Assembly (NCBI GenBank): GCA_011523485.1
Contig: WTGR01000187.1
Span: 1-21,851, forward strand
Direction: 5' to 3'
Length of the DNA: 21,851 nucleotides
Source: Acidobacteriota bacterium
Lineage (GTDB): Bacteria > Acidobacteriota > Vicinamibacteria > Vicinamibacterales > UBA8438
Position numbers and translations under genes: made by a program. Numbering within the stretch: the stretch's first letter is position 1; the number at the start of each line of letters is the position of its first letter. The notes beneath the pieces were generated by a model. It was not told the origin of the DNA. It saw only the letters and a list, made by a program, of their open reading frames with translations, and searched no databases. Below, piece by piece: positions 15,924 to 21,851 of this stretch.

Positions 15924-16364
15924 ATGTACACCCCGCGTCCGGTGAACGGCGGTCGCGGCGACGCCGGCAGTCTGGGCTCCCTCCCGGAGTTCGATCTTCC
16001 GGAAGGGGTGTCGTCGCTCGGGCAGGGGCTCGCCGCAACCGGCGAGCTCACGGCCGCGGAGCATCTGATCATCGAAGGCTCGTTCGACGGGCAGGTGTTC
16101 GTTCCCGACCACGACGTCGCCATCGGCCGGCGCGGTCGGGTCTCGGGCGAGATCCTCGCCAGCAACATCACCGTGCTCGGCCGGGCCACCGGGCGCCTGG
16201 TCGCGGACCGGGTGGAGATCGCCGACGGGGCGACGGTCGAGGGCGAGATCGTCACGGAGCGGTTGGTAATCACGGACGGCGCGGTCTTCCAGGGCGTGGT
16301 CGATCCCTCCCGGGCCGACGCCGCCTTTGCCGTCTTCCGCCACGAGCGCAGCAGGCGGGGATAG
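15924..16364 (+). CDS. Bactofilin
   Basis: A 146-residue polymer-forming cytoskeletal protein of the bactofilin family (DUF583). The central part, about residues 40-125, is a regular right-handed beta-helix with repeats such as LIIEGSFDGQVFV, ITVLGRATGRLVADRVEI and VEGEIVTERLVI. It is flanked by a disordered, Gly- and Pro-containing N-terminus and a short basic tail. Bactofilins self-assemble into filaments and localise cell-wall enzymes or other envelope proteins. The ATG at 15924 lies 7 nt after the tRNA 3' end and has no Shine-Dalgarno sequence. The stop is followed immediately by the frame of an ATP-grasp gene. Confidence 0.92.
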   Translation: MYTPRPVNGGRGDAGSLGSLPEFDLPEGVSSLGQGLAATGELTAAEHLIIEGSFDGQVFVPDHDVAIGRRGRVSGEILASNITVLGRATGRLVADRVEIADGATVEGEIVTERLVITDGAVFQGVVDPSRADAAFAVFRHERSRRG

Positions 16365-16442
16365 TTGCCGCGGCCGCACTCGCGCCCGACCGAATTGCGC
16401 CGGACACCTCGCGACGACACGGCGGCGGAAGCGGTGCGGCCG

Positions 16443-17828
16443 ATGGCGGCGCGACTCCAGCTCGCCGACCGCGTCCTCCCGTACGCGGACCGCCGCTGGC
16501 GCCCCGAGGACCCGCCCGCACCGGCGCTGCATCTGGAGGACGTGTCGGCCATTCCGTTCCTCGCGGGCATCGCCGGCGTCGAGGAGTATCAGCACCGCGC
16601 CAGACTCCGGACGGCGGCAGGCGACGCGTACGCCGCGGTGACCGGCTCCGAGGCGGCCTACGACGACTACTGCACGCAGCGCCTGCGCCTCGCCCCGGTG
16701 ACCCGCATCGCGGTTGGGGCAAGCGAGGCGTCGTCGGCTCTGGCCGTCGCCGAGGGCTGCATGACCGGAGAGGCGTTCGAACGGGCGACGGCGCTCGCGC
16801 GCCGGAGCGGGCGGCTCGTGATCCACCCCTACATGGCAATCGAGCCGGTCTGGCGACTCGCGCGGCGCATCGCCGAGCGAGCCGGGGCCACGGTCACCGT
16901 GCTCGGGCCGCCACCGCCGGTCACGTGGCTGGCGAACGACAAGGACCTCTTCGACGAGCTCGTCGATGCCGTCCTCGGTCCGGGCTGGACGCCGGAGACC
17001 CGGCGGGGGTCGACGCCGCGCGCCATCGCCGCCAACCTGCGCGCGCTGGCGTCGAAGCACCCCTGCGTGGGCCTGAAGCGAACCCGGTGCGCCTCGGCGA
17101 TGGGCAACCAGGTCTTCGCGAGCGCAACTCTGCGGGACCGGCCGGCGAAGGAGGTCGAGCAGGTGGTGGCGCGGTTCCTGGCGCGTACCGAATGGGTGAC
17201 CGGCGAGGTCGTTCTGGCCGTCGCCTGGGAGGCCGCCTCGGTCTCGCCGTCGACCCAGTGGTGGATTCCACCCGACGGCGCTTGCCCGCCGCGCCTGGAC
17301 GGGATCTACGAGCAGATCCTGGAAGGCGACCGCAAGGTCTTCGTCGGCAGCCGTCCCAGCACGCTGCCGAGAGCAGTGGATGATGCGTTGGCGCGGGCCG
17401 CCCGCCGCGTCGCCGAGGCGCTGCAGGCGCTCGGCTACGTGGGCCGTTGCTCGTTCGACCACCTCCTGCTCGGCGACCTCGACGGCGACTTCGTCGTCCG
17501 GTTCACCGAATGCAACGGCCGTTGGGGCGGCACGAGCACCCCGATGCACCTCGTCGACCGGCTGGTGACCCGCAGTCGCGGCTCCCGCCCGCCGTATCGC
17601 GCACAGGACGTGACGGAGCCCCGACTGGCCGGCGCGCGCTTCGCCGACCTGCTGCAACTCGTCGGCGACGAAGCCTTCGACCCCGTGCGCGGAACCGGCC
17701 GTTTCGTCTTCTACAACGTCGGTCCGCTCGCCGCGTTCGGCAAGCTCGACGTCATCGCGCTGGGCGATACGCAGGACGCGGCGGAGCGAGCCATGACCGA
17801 GTCGCTCCCGCGGCTTCTCGGAGGCTGA
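16443..17828 (+). CDS. PGM1-like ATP-grasp ligase
   Basis: A 461-residue protein with the layout of the PGM1-type peptide ligases, which join amino acids or peptides through an acyl-phosphate. The N-terminal third resembles the pre-ATP-grasp domain, with GVEEYQHRARLR and a following D-Y motif. The ATP-grasp part shows a putative ATP-binding Lys and flexible loop in VGLKRTRCASAMGNQVF, then FDHLLLGDLDGDFVVRFTE and the metal-binding ECNGRWGGTSTPMHLVDRL, equivalent to E-x-N-x-R. The start is uncertain: ATG 16443 has only a weak GGAAG upstream. A TTG at 16365, directly after the bactofilin stop, would give 487 residues and perfect operon spacing, but its extra 26 residues are Arg-rich and unlike the family. 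The substrate is unknown. The assignment is by motif pattern, not a database search. Confidence 0.7.
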   Translation: MAARLQLADRVLPYADRRWRPEDPPAPALHLEDVSAIPFLAGIAGVEEYQHRARLRTAAGDAYAAVTGSEAAYDDYCTQRLRLAPVTRIAVGASEASSALAVAEGCMTGEAFERATALARRSGRLVIHPYMAIEPVWRLARRIAERAGATVTVLGPPPPVTWLANDKDLFDELVDAVLGPGWTPETRRGSTPRAIAANLRALASKHPCVGLKRTRCASAMGNQVFASATLRDRPAKEVEQVVARFLARTEWVTGEVVLAVAWEAASVSPSTQWWIPPDGACPPRLDGIYEQILEGDRKVFVGSRPSTLPRAVDDALARAARRVAEALQALGYVGRCSFDHLLLGDLDGDFVVRFTECNGRWGGTSTPMHLVDRLVTRSRGSRPPYRAQDVTEPRLAGARFADLLQLVGDEAFDPVRGTGRFVFYNVGPLAAFGKLDVIALGDTQDAAERAMTESLPRLLGG

Positions 17829-17850
17829 CCCGCGCGGCCGCCGCGGCCCG

Positions 17851-17856
17851 TAGAAT
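17851..17856 (+). promoter_or_regulatory. Candidate -10 of amidohydrolase gene, leaderless
   Basis: TAGAAT ends 6 nt before the ATG at 17863, with AGAAGC between. Transcription would start at the initiation codon. A weak CTGACC at 17825-17830 is too far away (20 bp) to be a convincing -35. Confidence 0.4.
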
Positions 17857-17862
17857 AGAAGC

Positions 17863-19047
17863 ATGATGTCGGATACCGGCGCCGCAACCGCAGCCCGCAC
17901 CGAAGCGACAGCCGAGCGCATGCGGGAGCTGCGCCGGACGTTTCATCGCCGCCCGGAGCTGGCCTACGAGGAAGTCGAGACGGCACGAACCGTCATGGCC
18001 GAGCTCGAACGCCTGGGCATCCCGTACGACTACGGCGGCCGGGGAGGAGGCGTCGTCGGACGTCTCGCGGGCCCGGGCGCCGGCCCGCGGATCGCCCTGC
18101 GCGCGGAGATGGACGCGCTTCCCTGCACCGAAGAGACCGGCCTGCCGTTCGCCTCGGCGGCACCGGGCCGCATGCACGCCTGCGGCCACGACGTCCACAT
18201 GGCGATCGTGCTCGGCGCGGCCGCGCGCCTGGCCGCCGACCCGCCGCCCGGCTCGGTCGTGTTCGTGTTCCAGCCGGCCGAGGAACGGGGCAACGGAGCG
18301 CAGGTCATGGTGGAGGCCGGCGCGCTCGACGGCGTCGACGCGATCTTCGCCGGCCACGTGACGACCCAGCACCGGGTCGGCGAGATCATGGTCGCCGACG
18401 GCACCATCACCGCCCATTCCGACCGCTTCAGCATCGACGTGCATGGCGAGAGCGGGCACGGCGCGCGGCCGCACGAAGCGATCGATGCCGTGGTCGTCAC
18501 GGGCTACCTCATCACCGCCGTTCAGTCGTTGATCTCGCGCCATGTGAACCCGGTGTGGCCGTCGGTCATCACCATCGGCTCGGTTCACGCGGGCACGGCC
18601 GCGAACATCATCGCCGGCCACGCCGCTCTCGAAGGAATCATCCGTACCACCCGGCCCGACACGCGCGAGGAGATCATCGACGGCCTGCACCGGGCCGCAC
18701 GGTCGCTCGGCGAGCTGTACCGGGCACGGATAGACGTCACGCTCGGCGAGAGTTGCCCGGCCGTGGTCAATACGCGGCGCGAAACCGCCGTGGCGACAGC
18801 CGCCGCGCGCGACGTCGTGTCGGCCGACGGTCTCGTCGTGCAGGAGCACCCGAGCATGGGCGCGGAGGACTTCTCCTATTTCCTGGAGGGCACGCCGGGA
18901 TGCTACGTCCGCTTCGGCGCCAGCGCCGACGGCCGCTACATTCCGCTCCACCATCCCCGCTTCGACGTGGACGAAGGCGTGCTCGACGTCGGCGCCCGCT
19001 TCTTCGAGCGCGCGGTCCGCCGTGCGATCGCCGGAGACGGCTCGTGA
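17863..19047 (+). CDS. M20D family amidohydrolase (N-acyl amino acid hydrolase type)
   Basis: A 394-residue zinc-type amidohydrolase/carboxypeptidase of peptidase family M20D, which includes hippurate hydrolases, N-acetyl-amino-acid deacetylases and IAA-amino acid hydrolases. Visible motifs are FHRRPELAYEE, RAEMDALP, the metal-binding HACGHDVHMA, the catalytic FQPAEE, GHGARPHEAIDA of the dimerisation domain, MGAEDFSYF, and a late metal-ligand HHPRFDVDEG. No signal peptide is seen, so it is cytoplasmic. The stop overlaps the GTG of the rhodanese lipoprotein (GTGA). ATG 17863 is followed by a second ATG; the first is chosen because of the -10 spacing. The exact substrate cannot be read from sequence. 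Confidence 0.92.
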   Translation: MMSDTGAATAARTEATAERMRELRRTFHRRPELAYEEVETARTVMAELERLGIPYDYGGRGGGVVGRLAGPGAGPRIALRAEMDALPCTEETGLPFASAAPGRMHACGHDVHMAIVLGAAARLAADPPPGSVVFVFQPAEERGNGAQVMVEAGALDGVDAIFAGHVTTQHRVGEIMVADGTITAHSDRFSIDVHGESGHGARPHEAIDAVVVTGYLITAVQSLISRHVNPVWPSVITIGSVHAGTAANIIAGHAALEGIIRTTRPDTREEIIDGLHRAARSLGELYRARIDVTLGESCPAVVNTRRETAVATAAARDVVSADGLVVQEHPSMGAEDFSYFLEGTPGCYVRFGASADGRYIPLHHPRFDVDEGVLDVGARFFERAVRRAIAGDGS

Positions 19048-19610
19048 CGTCGCCGAGGGCCGCGTCGAAACCGCGCGCGCGCGGCCTCCACCGACCGGCG
19101 GCAGGCGCCGTACTCCTCGCCCTGATGATGCTGACGGCCTGCGCGGGGCAGGCGACCGGACCCACCTGGGCCGGGGTGGAGGCACGCATCACCGAGACCT
19201 TTCCCGACGTGCCGTCCATCGACACCACCGGTCTTGGCGAGTTGATGCAGGACCCGCTGCAGACGGTCGTGCTGATCGACGTCCGCGAGCAGAACGAGTT
19301 CGCGGTGAGCCATCTGCGGGGCGCCGTGCGGGCGACCTCCATCGACCAGGTTGCGGCCATGGCGCACGACGCCCCGGCGGGCGCCACGATCGTGGCGTAC
19401 TGCTCGGTCGGCTACCGGTCGGCCCGCCTCGTCGCCGATCTCCGGGAGCGCGGCGTGACGGAGGTCTACAACCTGGAAGGGTCGATCTTCCGCTGGGCGA
19501 ACGAGGACCGGCCGCTCTACCGCGGCGACGTTCCCGTGCGGCAGGTGCATCCCTTCGACGCATCCTGGGGCACGCTCCTGCACGTCGACCGAAGATCCTA
19601 CTTCCCGTGA
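19044..19610 (+). CDS. Rhodanese-domain lipoprotein
   Basis: A 188-residue protein with a signal peptide and lipobox LTAC (lipidated Cys33), then a single rhodanese domain from about residue 60 to 165. The active-site loop CSVGYR has the catalytic Cys at 120, fitting C-x-x-G-x-R. Supporting motifs are VLIDVREQNEFAVSHLRGA and VYNLEGSIFRWAN. Rhodaneses move sulfane sulfur or act as thiol-based sensors; this one would sit on the periplasmic side of a membrane. The start is GTG 19044, overlapping the amidohydrolase stop, which gives a basic n-region before the hydrophobic core. It converges on the selenoprotein gene with a 31-bp gap. Confidence 0.9.
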   Translation: MTSPRAASKPRARGLHRPAAGAVLLALMMLTACAGQATGPTWAGVEARITETFPDVPSIDTTGLGELMQDPLQTVVLIDVREQNEFAVSHLRGAVRATSIDQVAAMAHDAPAGATIVAYCSVGYRSARLVADLRERGVTEVYNLEGSIFRWANEDRPLYRGDVPVRQVHPFDASWGTLLHVDRRSYFP

Positions 19611-19641
19611 AGCGGGTGCCGCGCGAGTCCTCGGGAGCGCA

Positions 19642-20184
19642 TCACCGGTCCGCCGCGCGCCGTGCCGCAAGCAGGCGCTCGACCGGCGGGCGATGCCCGG
19701 GCCCCGCGCCCACGTGCACGAGCCGGACGATGCCGGCCGGATCGATCAGCACGTCGCCTCCCTGCTGCACCGGATCGGCGGACGGCCAGCGCGGAACACG
19801 TCCCCGCACCGCCTCGCGGACGTAGGCGAGAAGGGCGGACGGTCCGAGCAGGTGCCGCCAGCGCGCACGACCCATCCCGTACGCCTCGTAGAGAGAACGC
19901 GACTCGTCGCTGATCAACGGCCAGCGCGTCCCCGTCTCCTCGACGTATGCCCGCGCGGCCCGCGGCGCTTCGAACGTCACGACGAGCACCCGGATGCCGA
20001 GTGCCTCGATCTCCCGCTCCGCCTGCTGCAACTGCAGCAGATGCCTCCGGCACGGCAGTCAGCGGAGATGCCGGTGCAGCATCAGAAGCAGCCACCCGCC
20101 GCGGCAGGACTCGAGCGAGTGAACGCGCCCGGCCGCGTCCGTCAGCCGGAAGGGAAACGCCGGATCACCCGCGCGGCATGCCAT
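19642..20184 (-). CDS. SelL-related redoxin, predicted selenoprotein (Sec at TGA 20059-20061)
   Basis: Read through one in-frame TGA, this is a 180-residue thioredoxin-fold protein of the AhpC-TSA_2/SelL-related (peroxiredoxin-like) family. The N-terminal GDPAFPFRLTDAAGRVHSL leads to HRHLR-Sec42-LPC45-RRHL, so the TGA replaces the first residue of the redox CxxC and gives a U-x-x-C centre. After it come VLVVTFE, WPLISDESRSLYEAYGMG, and the family tail VQQGGDVLIDPAGIVRLVHV then PPVERLL. These regions lie on both sides of the TGA in one frame. A hairpin able to act as a SECIS follows the TGA. The start is ATG 20184 after a -10 box and six bases, with no ribosome-binding site. The protein would reduce peroxides or disulfides in the cytoplasm. 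The alternative is a pseudogene or sequencing error; selA/B/C/D are not in the window. Confidence 0.82.
20017..20061 (-). promoter_or_regulatory. Candidate bacterial SECIS element
   Basis: On the mRNA, the UGA is followed after 18 nt by a perfect 7-bp stem, CUGCUGC-AGUU-GCAGCAG (20040 down to 20023). Its four-base loop has G in second position, 27 nt after the UGA. This fits the usual bacterial SECIS spacing of roughly 16-37 nt and a G in the first two loop positions. CUCCGC just before the UGA (20067-20062) can pair with GCGGAG (20022-20017) to close the structure. A smaller inner hairpin, GUGCC-GGA-GGCAU, is an alternative. Folding was done by eye. Confidence 0.6.
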
Positions 20185-20190
20185 CTCTCG

Positions 20191-20196
20191 ATTGTA
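20191..20196 (-). promoter_or_regulatory. Candidate -10 of selenoprotein gene, leaderless
   Basis: On the minus strand TACAAT is followed by CGAGAG and then the ATG at 20184. The 6-nt gap places the transcript start at the initiation codon. Confidence 0.5.
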
Positions 20197-20211
20197 CCTG
20201 CCCGGCCGCCT

Positions 20212-20230
20212 GCACGGTTTGACACCGTGC
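20212..20230. promoter_or_regulatory. Dyad operator candidate in divergent control region
   Basis: GCACGGT and ACCGTGC form a perfect 7-bp inverted repeat separated by TTGAC. The centre and right arm overlap the TTGACA hexamer (20219-20224) of the rightward gene, and the left arm lies where the -35 of the leftward selenoprotein gene would be. A dimeric regulator bound here could control both genes. Confidence 0.45.
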
Positions 20231-20247
20231 GGTCGCCGGGGCATGCT
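20219..20247 (+). promoter_or_regulatory. Candidate promoter of membrane protein gene
   Basis: A consensus -35 TTGACA (20219-20224) is followed at 17 bp by CATGCT (20242-20247), a weak -10. Transcription would start near 20254, just before the GGGAGGA ribosome-binding site. Confidence 0.4.
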
Positions 20248-20272
20248 TACCGCTCCAGGGAGGAACGCCGAA

Positions 20273-21487
20273 GTGTCCGACAAAGCCGCCCCAACGCTGC
20301 TCCAACGCGTCGTGATGTGGATTCTCCACGCCGTGATGTTCTACGTAGTGGCGCTGTACCCGGTCTACCTCATGGCCAGGTTCGAGCCCGACGACGTAGT
20401 GCACTACGGATTCCTGCGCTGGATGGCCGTGGTACTCATCCTCTACTGGGCGGCGATCCAGCTCTTCTTCACCGAACGGCCCAGCGAAACGCGCGTCGGC
20501 CGGATGCTGCTGGCCGTCACCGCGGCGGTCATACTCGTCATCGGGACGTTCACGCCCATGGTGTCGGTTCCGTTCATCGGCGGAATCGACTACTTTCGCG
20601 AGGGCTACGGAGACGGCTACATCCTGCTCATCATGGCGGGCCTGTCGGCGGCCCTGGCCGTCACCGGCCGCTGGAAGCAGGTTCTGGTTCCCGCCCTGGG
20701 CAGCCTCGCCGCGATTCTCTGGACGTTCCTGGGCGTCCAGGACACGATTGCGCAGGCCCGCAGCGGCGCCCCGGCAGAGCTGACCGGCAATCCGCACGAG
20801 GGACTCGCGGCCTCCGTGATGGCTTCGATCCAGTGGGAATGGGGCTGGGTCCTGCTGTTCGCAGGCAGCGGCCTGCTGGTCTACTCCGCGGCGCGCCGGG
20901 ATCGGTCGGAAGCCGTGTCGCCGCCCCTGGTCAGCGTCGCGGTCGAGGACGAACCCGAGGCCGCCCCGGCCGAGACCGCCGGCACGGAAGCCGAGGTCGT
21001 CGCGGCCGCGGAAGCAACGGCCCCCGTCGAGGAAGCAGCGGCCGACGTTCCTGACGAGCAGGCGTCCGACGACGCCGCCGAAGCCCCTTCGGAACAGGTC
21101 GAGGAAGCCGCCGAGGCGCCGTCGGCGGAGCCGGAACCCGTTGTGCCGCCCGCGGCGGAGGAGACCGCGGCCGCGCCGGCTGCGGCAGCCGACACGGAAC
21201 CGGGGCCGGCCGGGGACGCCGACGCAGAGAATCCGAAGGCTGCCGCTCCGGACGCGGCGGCGGGAACAGAAACGCCGGAGGCGAAGCCGGCGGAAGCCGC
21301 CGAGGAGCCTGCGCCGAAACCCGAGACCGCCGAGGCCGAGACCGCCGACGAGACCGAAGCCGCGGCAGCGAAACCCGCCGCGTCCACCGACGCGGCTGCG
21401 TCCGACGCGGTCGAGCCGGCCGCCGGCGAGAGCCCGGAAGCCACCGGGTCAGCCCCCGAAACGACACCGGACGCAGCGAAGAAGTGA
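20273..21487 (+). CDS. Polytopic membrane protein with long acidic Ala/Pro/Glu tail
   Basis: A 404-residue protein I do not recognise as a named family. Residues 1-206 hold about six hydrophobic segments (near 13-34, 48-66, 78-98, 115-131, 137-155 and 190-206). A conserved-looking loop, TFTPMVSVPFIGG then YGDGY, follows the third segment. From about 212 to the end the sequence is low-complexity, almost entirely Ala, Glu, Pro, Asp and Thr, strongly acidic and presumably disordered. Only scattered Lys appear, more often toward the end. The start is GTG 20273, nine bases after GGAGG (20259-20263); ATGs at 20192 and 20243 precede the ribosome-binding site and are less likely. It is divergent from the selenoprotein gene. 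The function is unknown. Confidence 0.8.
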   Translation: MSDKAAPTLLQRVVMWILHAVMFYVVALYPVYLMARFEPDDVVHYGFLRWMAVVLILYWAAIQLFFTERPSETRVGRMLLAVTAAVILVIGTFTPMVSVPFIGGIDYFREGYGDGYILLIMAGLSAALAVTGRWKQVLVPALGSLAAILWTFLGVQDTIAQARSGAPAELTGNPHEGLAASVMASIQWEWGWVLLFAGSGLLVYSAARRDRSEAVSPPLVSVAVEDEPEAAPAETAGTEAEVVAAAEATAPVEEAAADVPDEQASDDAAEAPSEQVEEAAEAPSAEPEPVVPPAAEETAAAPAAAADTEPGPAGDADAENPKAAAPDAAAGTETPEAKPAEAAEEPAPKPETAEAETADETEAAAAKPAASTDAAASDAVEPAAGESPEATGSAPETTPDAAKK

Positions 21488-21491
21488 ATCG

Positions 21492-21512
21492 GGGCCACGT
21501 CTCGCGTGGCCC
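21492..21512 (+). terminator. Terminator hairpin after membrane protein gene
   Basis: GGGCCACG and CGTGGCCC form a perfect 8-bp GC-rich stem with a TCTCG loop, starting 4 bp after the stop codon. There is no T-tract, as is common in GC-rich genomes. Confidence 0.55.
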
Positions 21513-21584
21513 GCTGGCCGGCCCGCACCGGCTGACGCCGGGTCGACCGCTACGCCGCTGAGGAACAGCCGGCCGAAAGGAAGC

Positions 21585-21630
21585 GGCGGCGAGCAGGCCC
21601 GTCGTCGGAAGGGCCGGCCCGCCTGCCGCC
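21585..21630 (-). terminator. Possible terminator of DUF1501 gene
   Basis: GGCGGC-(GAGC)-AGGC can pair with GCCT-GCCGCC, giving ten pairs with a four-base bulge, directly beyond the stop codon of the leftward gene. The inner sequence GGGCCGGCCC is also self-complementary. The region 21513-21584 otherwise holds nothing I can identify. Confidence 0.35.
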
Positions 21631-21851
21631 TTACGCCAGAATCCCGTCGACCACCCTGCCGTGGACGTCCGTCAGGCGGAAGTCGCGGCCCTGGTACTGG
21701 TATGTCAACCGGGTGTGATCGATGCCCAGCAGGTGCAGCATCGTGGCGTGCAGGTCGTGGATGTGCACCGGGTCGCGGGCGATGTTGTAGGAGAAGTCGT
21801 CGCTCGCCCCGTAGGTCGTGCCCGGTTTGACGCCGCCGCCCGCCATCCAGA
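21631..21851 (-). CDS. DUF1501 family protein, C-terminal part (5' truncated by window)
   Basis: The last 73 or so residues of a protein whose gene begins beyond the right edge. The segment [18 protein letters not shown], then [19 protein letters not shown], and [14 protein letters not shown] is the characteristic end of DUF1501 proteins. These are secreted, usually Tat-exported, alkaline-phosphatase/sulfatase-fold proteins common in Planctomycetota and Acidobacteriota. The frame is open to the edge with Trp just before the first visible Met, so that Met is internal and not a start. The metal-binding N-terminal part cannot be seen, so the enzymatic activity is not assessable. Confidence 0.85.
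   Translation of the reverse strand, partial: WMAGGGVKPGTTYGASDDFSYNIARDPVHIHDLHATMLHLLGIDHTRLTYQYQGRDFRLTDVHGRVVDGILA

Noticed and set aside
19642..20184. Interpretation of the redoxin as two separate genes or a simple pseudogene
   Set aside because: The downstream piece would have to start at a TTG after the redox motif and lack half the fold. Only one stop interrupts the frame, at the catalytic position, with the rest of the coding sequence intact. The pseudogene reading is not formally excluded.
19693..21054. A 453-codon plus-strand frame crossing the selenoprotein and membrane protein genes
   Set aside because: It is Arg- and Pro-rich shadow sequence with no domain. It runs antisense to the redoxin and out of frame with the membrane protein.
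21000..21480. Possible tandem repeat array in the acidic tail
   Set aside because: The sequence is low-complexity with scattered Ala-Glu and Pro-Glu pairs, but no fixed repeat unit or period is visible.
20881..21528. A minus-strand Ala/Ser-rich frame opposite the acidic tail
   Set aside because: It is the complement of a low-complexity GCC/GAA-rich stretch; it has no ribosome-binding site or family signal.

Overview
The window is GC-rich bacterial chromosome with tight gene packing and mixed ATG/GTG/TTG starts. Its secreted gene set includes an ankyrin-repeat protein, a Tat-exported Gfo/Idh/MocA oxidoreductase, a PQQ-type quinoprotein and a DUF1501 protein. Together with a bactofilin and a BamD-like lipoprotein, this fits a Gram-negative bacterium, most likely an Acidobacteriota of the Vicinamibacteria type. 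The lineage is an inference from gene content; no rRNA is present.

Layout. (1) 1-5001: an exported ankyrin-repeat protein, then a divergent pair made of a Tat-signal oxidoreductase (-) and an exported quinoprotein (+). (2) 5072-6142: a sigma-54 activator (-) with no sensor domain. (3) 6175-12637: a long co-directional housekeeping run, def, fmt, rsmB, a PASTA protein, rpe, a YbgC-like thioesterase, a sugar-nucleotide epimerase and a BamD-like lipoprotein. Most junctions overlap by a few bases. (4) 12651-15805: pgsA (-), divergent from a mannose-1-phosphate guanylyltransferase and phosphomannomutase pair that would make GDP-mannose. (5) 15842-17828: tRNA-Gly(CCC), a bactofilin starting 7 nt after the tRNA, and a PGM1-like ATP-grasp ligase. 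(6) 17863-19610: an M20D amidohydrolase overlapping a rhodanese lipoprotein. (7) 19642-20184 (-): a SelL/AhpC-TSA_2-type redoxin. (8) 20273-21487: a six-helix membrane protein with a 190-residue acidic Ala/Pro/Glu tail. (9) 21631 to the edge (-): the C-terminus of a DUF1501 protein.

The most notable feature is the redoxin at 19642-20184. Its reading frame is interrupted by one in-frame TGA, exactly at the first position of the redox motif (stop-Leu-Pro-Cys). The frame continues for 138 more sense codons with clear family similarity, and a strong hairpin follows the TGA. I read it as a selenoprotein with a Sec-x-x-Cys centre, which a standard gene caller would report as two fragments or a pseudogene.

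A second theme is promoter placement. Several genes have a good -10 hexamer ending only 6-8 nt before the start codon, which implies leaderless transcripts. The bactofilin would reach a similar state through processing of the upstream tRNA.
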